IMG/VR virus record: IMGVR_UViG_3300020578_003089
Span: 1-22,651 of that record
DNA: 22,651 nucleotides
Source: a virus
Reading direction: 5' to 3' (one strand)
The notes beneath the pieces are model-generated. The model worked only from the letters and a program-made list of their open reading frames with translations. It was not told where the DNA came from and ran no database searches. Position 1 is the stretch's first letter. Each line of letters begins with the position of its first letter. This document shows positions 20,164 through 22,651 of the stretch, piece by piece. The position numbers and the translations under genes were made by a program.

Positions 20164-21006
20164 ATGCCATTTACCGTACAGGCTTTGACTGCGGATTGGT
20201 GGAGCCCAGATGATTTAGCCGATCCGGATCGTCCGTATTTTGAAATCCTAGGCGCAGGAGAGGTCGAGTATGTTTGGACTCTGGCAACGCCGGTGGCAGC
20301 TACAGCTGGAGCGGCTATTCCAGAAGGGTTGTACAACTTAATCGCGCCAATCGATGGACAACGTATTTTTTTTCGCACAACCAGCGGTTCGGCAGATGTG
20401 ATCTATGCGGCCTCAGTCGGTGCGCCGTTAGATGTGGACGCTTGCGGCTTTGCGTGGAGTGGAGATGCTGGGGCCGATGAAGGCTGGGAGGGTCCGGCTG
20501 TGCAATTTGGCGTCGGTTTCGACGACGAGACCGTTAGGGCCGGAGCCAATCCTTACGAACAGGCGGCCTATCTGTCCACAGTGGCGGCAGGACTTGCGGC
20601 GGAAGACTCGGTGGATAATGCGTGGCTGACGATTCCATGGGTTTGCAGGCAAGCTGGTCGAACGCTTCGGATTTACGGGCTGGAATATAATGCCAGTCAG
20701 TTTGCCGAGATTGAAGATTGGGACGAACTGGAGGGCCTGACAAGAACGGCAGCCTACGTTGACGTCACAACAAGCGGCGAGCCTTATTTGCGAGTCGAGG
20801 TGACGTCAATTATTATCGAGCTGCAGGACGTGACCGGCTGGGATACCACAAGCCCGATTCAACTGTACGTTGAGGACACTGGCTCAGAGTTAACAGGCGA
20901 AAATACAATGGCTGACTTGATCGTAAATGGCAGAATTCCACGAATTGCCATTATGTTAACTGATGGCACAAATCCAATCGCAGGAGCTGGAATAGGCACG
21001 CCCTAA
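20164..21006 (+). CDS. Acidic tail-region protein, unknown
   Basis: This encodes a 280-residue acidic protein (many Asp/Glu). The N-terminus contains ADWWSPDDLADPDRPYFEI; beta strands alternate with short loops (EYVWTLATPVAATAGAAI, RIFFRTTSGSADVIYAAS). Later there is GLEYNASQFAEIEDWDELEG and a stretch of alternating hydrophobic residues (EPYLRVEVTSIIIELQDV). The C-terminus is Gly-rich. It starts 15 bases after the previous stop without a strong ribosome binding site. No family or catalytic motif recognised. Its position between a putative adhesin and the membrane proteins suggests a tail-tip or fibre-attachment part. Confidence 0.65.
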   Translation: MPFTVQALTADWWSPDDLADPDRPYFEILGAGEVEYVWTLATPVAATAGAAIPEGLYNLIAPIDGQRIFFRTTSGSADVIYAASVGAPLDVDACGFAWSGDAGADEGWEGPAVQFGVGFDDETVRAGANPYEQAAYLSTVAAGLAAEDSVDNAWLTIPWVCRQAGRTLRIYGLEYNASQFAEIEDWDELEGLTRTAAYVDVTTSGEPYLRVEVTSIIIELQDVTGWDTTSPIQLYVEDTGSELTGENTMADLIVNGRIPRIAIMLTDGTNPIAGAGIGTP

Positions 21007-21024
21007 AATAGGGATTCCCGATTT
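21006..21024. repeat. Second copy of the AAATAGGGATTCCC element
   Basis: This element differs from that at 8563-8581 at one base (AAATAGGGATTCCCGATTT), which breaks one pair of the stem. It begins on the last base of the TAA stop of the preceding gene. A small CTGT/ACAG stem with TTTT follows (21026-21044), too weak to call as a terminator. Confidence 0.55.
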
Positions 21025-21097
21025 GCTGTCTTGCGAACAGTTTTGACTAGAAGCAGAATTGAGGGTCTGGTGTCAAATCAACAGGCAGAGAGATACA

Positions 21098-21331
21098 ATG
21101 GCAGAGACTCCGGAAACGCCCCCGCCGGTGGAATCCGGAGACGACAAGCAACAACCGAAAAGCGAGGTTCTGAAAATCTCGCTGCCCGGTGTCACAATCA
21201 GAATTACAGACGCCACGCTCCGGACTATTTTTGAGTTCACGGGGCAGGCGTGGAAGTGGGTGGTCTACGCCTTGGCGGCGGCCATATTTGTTTACAGTCT
21301 CGGATACACTTGGCAGGCGTTCCAAACATGA
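21098..21331 (+). CDS. Small single-pass membrane protein (possible holin)
   Basis: This encodes a 77-residue protein. Residues 1-23 are charged and proline-rich, followed by a beta-like stretch (VLKISLPGVTIRITDATL) and one transmembrane helix at about 52-72 (WKWVVYALAAAIFVYSLGYTW). Size and topology are compatible with a holin or pinholin, or with a spanin or other small membrane protein. No sequence family is recognised. I chose ATG 21098 since the longer in-frame start at 21059 has a poor context. The stop overlaps the next ATG (ATGA), so both membrane proteins are produced together. Confidence 0.65.
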   Translation: MAETPETPPPVESGDDKQQPKSEVLKISLPGVTIRITDATLRTIFEFTGQAWKWVVYALAAAIFVYSLGYTWQAFQT

Positions 21332-21642
21332 TACCAGCATCCGATTTGACTCAGGAATTTTGGCGGGCAGCGGCAATCGCTTGGGGTTGTTTTGTCATTG
21401 GAGTGTATTGCTTTCGCGTTGCTATGGCAGATCCTCAGCGCGTTGGACAGCTGGTTGGAGTGGTGTTGAGCCGACTTCTGATTTTTTGCGGAATGATTGT
21501 GCTGACGGGGTTTGGTAGTCATGCAGTACAGGAATACAAACTTTTAGCCATTAGTCAGGTGGCCAATAGCGACGTTTCTTTAAATGCCGACGAAACACTT
21601 GTGGCACAGGTAACAGATGCAAGCAAAGGTGGCCATCGGTGA
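21328..21642 (+). CDS. Small two-helix membrane protein (possible holin partner)
   Basis: This encodes a 104-residue protein with two predicted transmembrane helices at about 12-29 (WRAAAIAWGCFVIGVYCF) and 42-62 (LVGVVLSRLLIFCGMIVLTGF), then a soluble tail of about 40 residues rich in Ser/Asp/Ala. The two-helix, about 100-residue form fits class II holins. Pairing with the upstream membrane protein through an ATGA overlap is suggestive of a holin/antiholin or spanin-type pair, although no muralytic enzyme is adjacent. The function is inferred. Confidence 0.65.
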   Translation: MIPASDLTQEFWRAAAIAWGCFVIGVYCFRVAMADPQRVGQLVGVVLSRLLIFCGMIVLTGFGSHAVQEYKLLAISQVANSDVSLNADETLVAQVTDASKGGHR

Positions 21643-21665
21643 TTTATTTGGCGAAAGGGTAAGAA

Positions 21666-22651
21666 GTGCCAATCTCAGCGTTTCCGTTTAGTGCAGTCCT
21701 CGACGTGTCGGCAAACACGATACTCGGGAACAACACCGGCAGCTCCGCAGCGGCGATCGCACTGACGGCAACGCAGGTGCGGACGCTGCTGTCCGTTTAC
21801 ACGTCCGCCGAGGTTGACACACTGCTGGCGGCATATCAACCGCTCGACGGCGATCTGACGGCAATCGCAGCACTGACGACTACCGCATTTGGCCGATCAT
21901 TACTGACGCTAGCAGACGGGCCGGCGACTCGCACAGCAATCGGTGCAGGCACATCCTCGTTTAGCGGAGCATACGGGGATCTCAGTGGTATTCCTGCGGA
22001 CTTCACGCCAGCGAGCCACACGCACGCAGCCAGCGACATCACCAGTGGCACGATTGCCACGCCGAGACTTGCCAGCGGCACGGCTGATGCAACGACTTTT
22101 CTTCGTGGTGATCAAACGTGGGCAGTTCCAAGTGGTGGCGGCGGCGGTATTACCAGCTTAAATTCGCTGACTACCGCCACGCAGACATTCGCCATAGGCA
22201 CAAGCGGCAACGATGTTGCATTTGCGTCGGCGTCTGGAGTTCACACTCTGCACATTCCCAACGCATCAGCATCCGCAAGGGGACTCATCACGACAGGCAC
22301 GCAAACTCTCGCAGGCCGAAAAACACTGAGCGAGGTGCATGTTGTTGGTTCGAGCAATCTCACGCAAATCGACATCACACCGGCGACCAGCCAATCGGTT
22401 AATCAGCAAATTTGGCGCACAAGTGCCGGCGCGGCTACCGGCGTAATTGATTCAGCGGGTCGTCCTGTATTTGGGAGCGGCAGTTGGACCTTAAACAATG
22501 CGTTTAACGCTGTCGCGTGGTCTGGTGCATCAATTGGCTGGGCATCGGGTGCCGTGACCGGAACATCAACTCATGACACTGGGCTCGTTCGTGATGGCGG
22601 TGCAGGGCTGGTCGGTCTGCGAGCGTCTACAACAGCACATACGCTGCGCAT
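21666..22651 (+). CDS. Tail fibre protein (partial, runs off the window)
   Basis: A reading frame opens with GTG at 21666 and is still open at the window end (328 codons visible). The start is fixed: TAA lies two codons upstream, and AAAGGG (21654-21659) gives a ribosome binding site. The product has tail-fibre features: ILGNNTGSSAAAIALTATQVR, AEVDTLLAAYQPLDGDLTAIA, SFSGAYGDLSGIP, ASHTHAASDITSGTI, ATTFLRGDQTWAVPSGGGGG and ARGLITTGTQTLAGRKTL. These repeats and the GDQTW linker are common in phage fibres that assemble as trimers. The C-terminal receptor-binding end is outside the window. Confidence 0.82.
   Translation, partial: MPISAFPFSAVLDVSANTILGNNTGSSAAAIALTATQVRTLLSVYTSAEVDTLLAAYQPLDGDLTAIAALTTTAFGRSLLTLADGPATRTAIGAGTSSFSGAYGDLSGIPADFTPASHTHAASDITSGTIATPRLASGTADATTFLRGDQTWAVPSGGGGGITSLNSLTTATQTFAIGTSGNDVAFASASGVHTLHIPNASASARGLITTGTQTLAGRKTLSEVHVVGSSNLTQIDITPATSQSVNQQIWRTSAGAATGVIDSAGRPVFGSGSWTLNNAFNAVAWSGASIGWASGAVTGTSTHDTGLVRDGGAGLVGLRASTTAHTLR

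Noticed and set aside
20759-20809. TTGACGTCAC and its exact reverse complement GTGACGTCAA 31 bases apart
   Set aside because: Both lie inside a coding region and the core GACGTC is itself palindromic, so the pair is only weak evidence for an operator.
21026-21044. CTGT/ACAG stem followed by TTTT as a terminator
   Set aside because: Only four base pairs and four T; too weak to support.

Overview
The window is a contiguous piece of a tailed double-stranded DNA phage or prophage (Caudoviricetes) with a long-tailed, lambda-like (siphovirus-type) virion module. All recognisable genes are on the + strand, and most are joined by ATGA, GTGA or TGATG stop/start overlaps. No integrase, repressor, tRNA, rRNA or CRISPR array is visible, so the lifestyle cannot be decided. 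GC content is moderately high. The host is not named by any marker gene. The secreted proline-rich protein, the phage-borne papain-like peptidase and the low similarity of most accessory proteins to enterobacterial phages suggest a phage of a Planctomycetes-like bacterium, but this is only an inference.

Layout. (1) Positions 1-117 hold an upstream gene tail and hairpins ending in an intrinsic terminator. (2) Positions 118-1674 form a replication region: an O-like replication initiator carrying a dense cluster of inverted TGTCCC motifs followed by a purine tract (a candidate origin), a possible helicase-loader-like protein, and an HNH protein with a recombinase-type C-terminal domain. (3) Positions 1701-2071 hold a small uncertain ORF with a terminator-like hairpin inside it, then an AT-rich gap. 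(4) Positions 2072-4905 form a tightly overlapped accessory operon: an unknown protein, a secreted Pro-rich protein, a DUF1353 protein, a papain-like (C1) cysteine peptidase with its catalytic residues, and a membrane-targeted CGPC thioredoxin. (5) Positions 4912-6222 encode an orphan DNA methyltransferase. (6) Positions 6233-12446 form the head module in lambda order: large terminase, zinc-ribbon protein, gpW-like joiner, portal, S49 protease with an in-frame nested scaffold, and major capsid protein followed by a strong terminator. (7) Positions 12540-16968 cover head-tail connection and tail assembly: joining protein, tail terminator-like protein, HK97 gp10-like protein, tail tube, a small protein, a G/GT-type chaperone pair linked by a predicted -1 frameshift (the second half has no start codon), and the tape measure. 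(8) Positions 16972-21006 hold four large or medium proteins of an unrecognised distal tail, partly AT-richer. (9) Positions 21098-21642 encode two small membrane proteins (holin-like). (10) From 21666 to the window end runs a partial tail fibre gene.

How it fits together. Replication genes precede a putative host-interaction or lysis operon, then packaging, capsid and tail genes follow in assembly order. The most notable points are the origin-like repeat cluster in the initiator gene, the peptidase/thioredoxin operon, the frameshifted tail chaperone, the nested scaffold, and short sequence signatures repeated at the borders of highly expressed virion genes.
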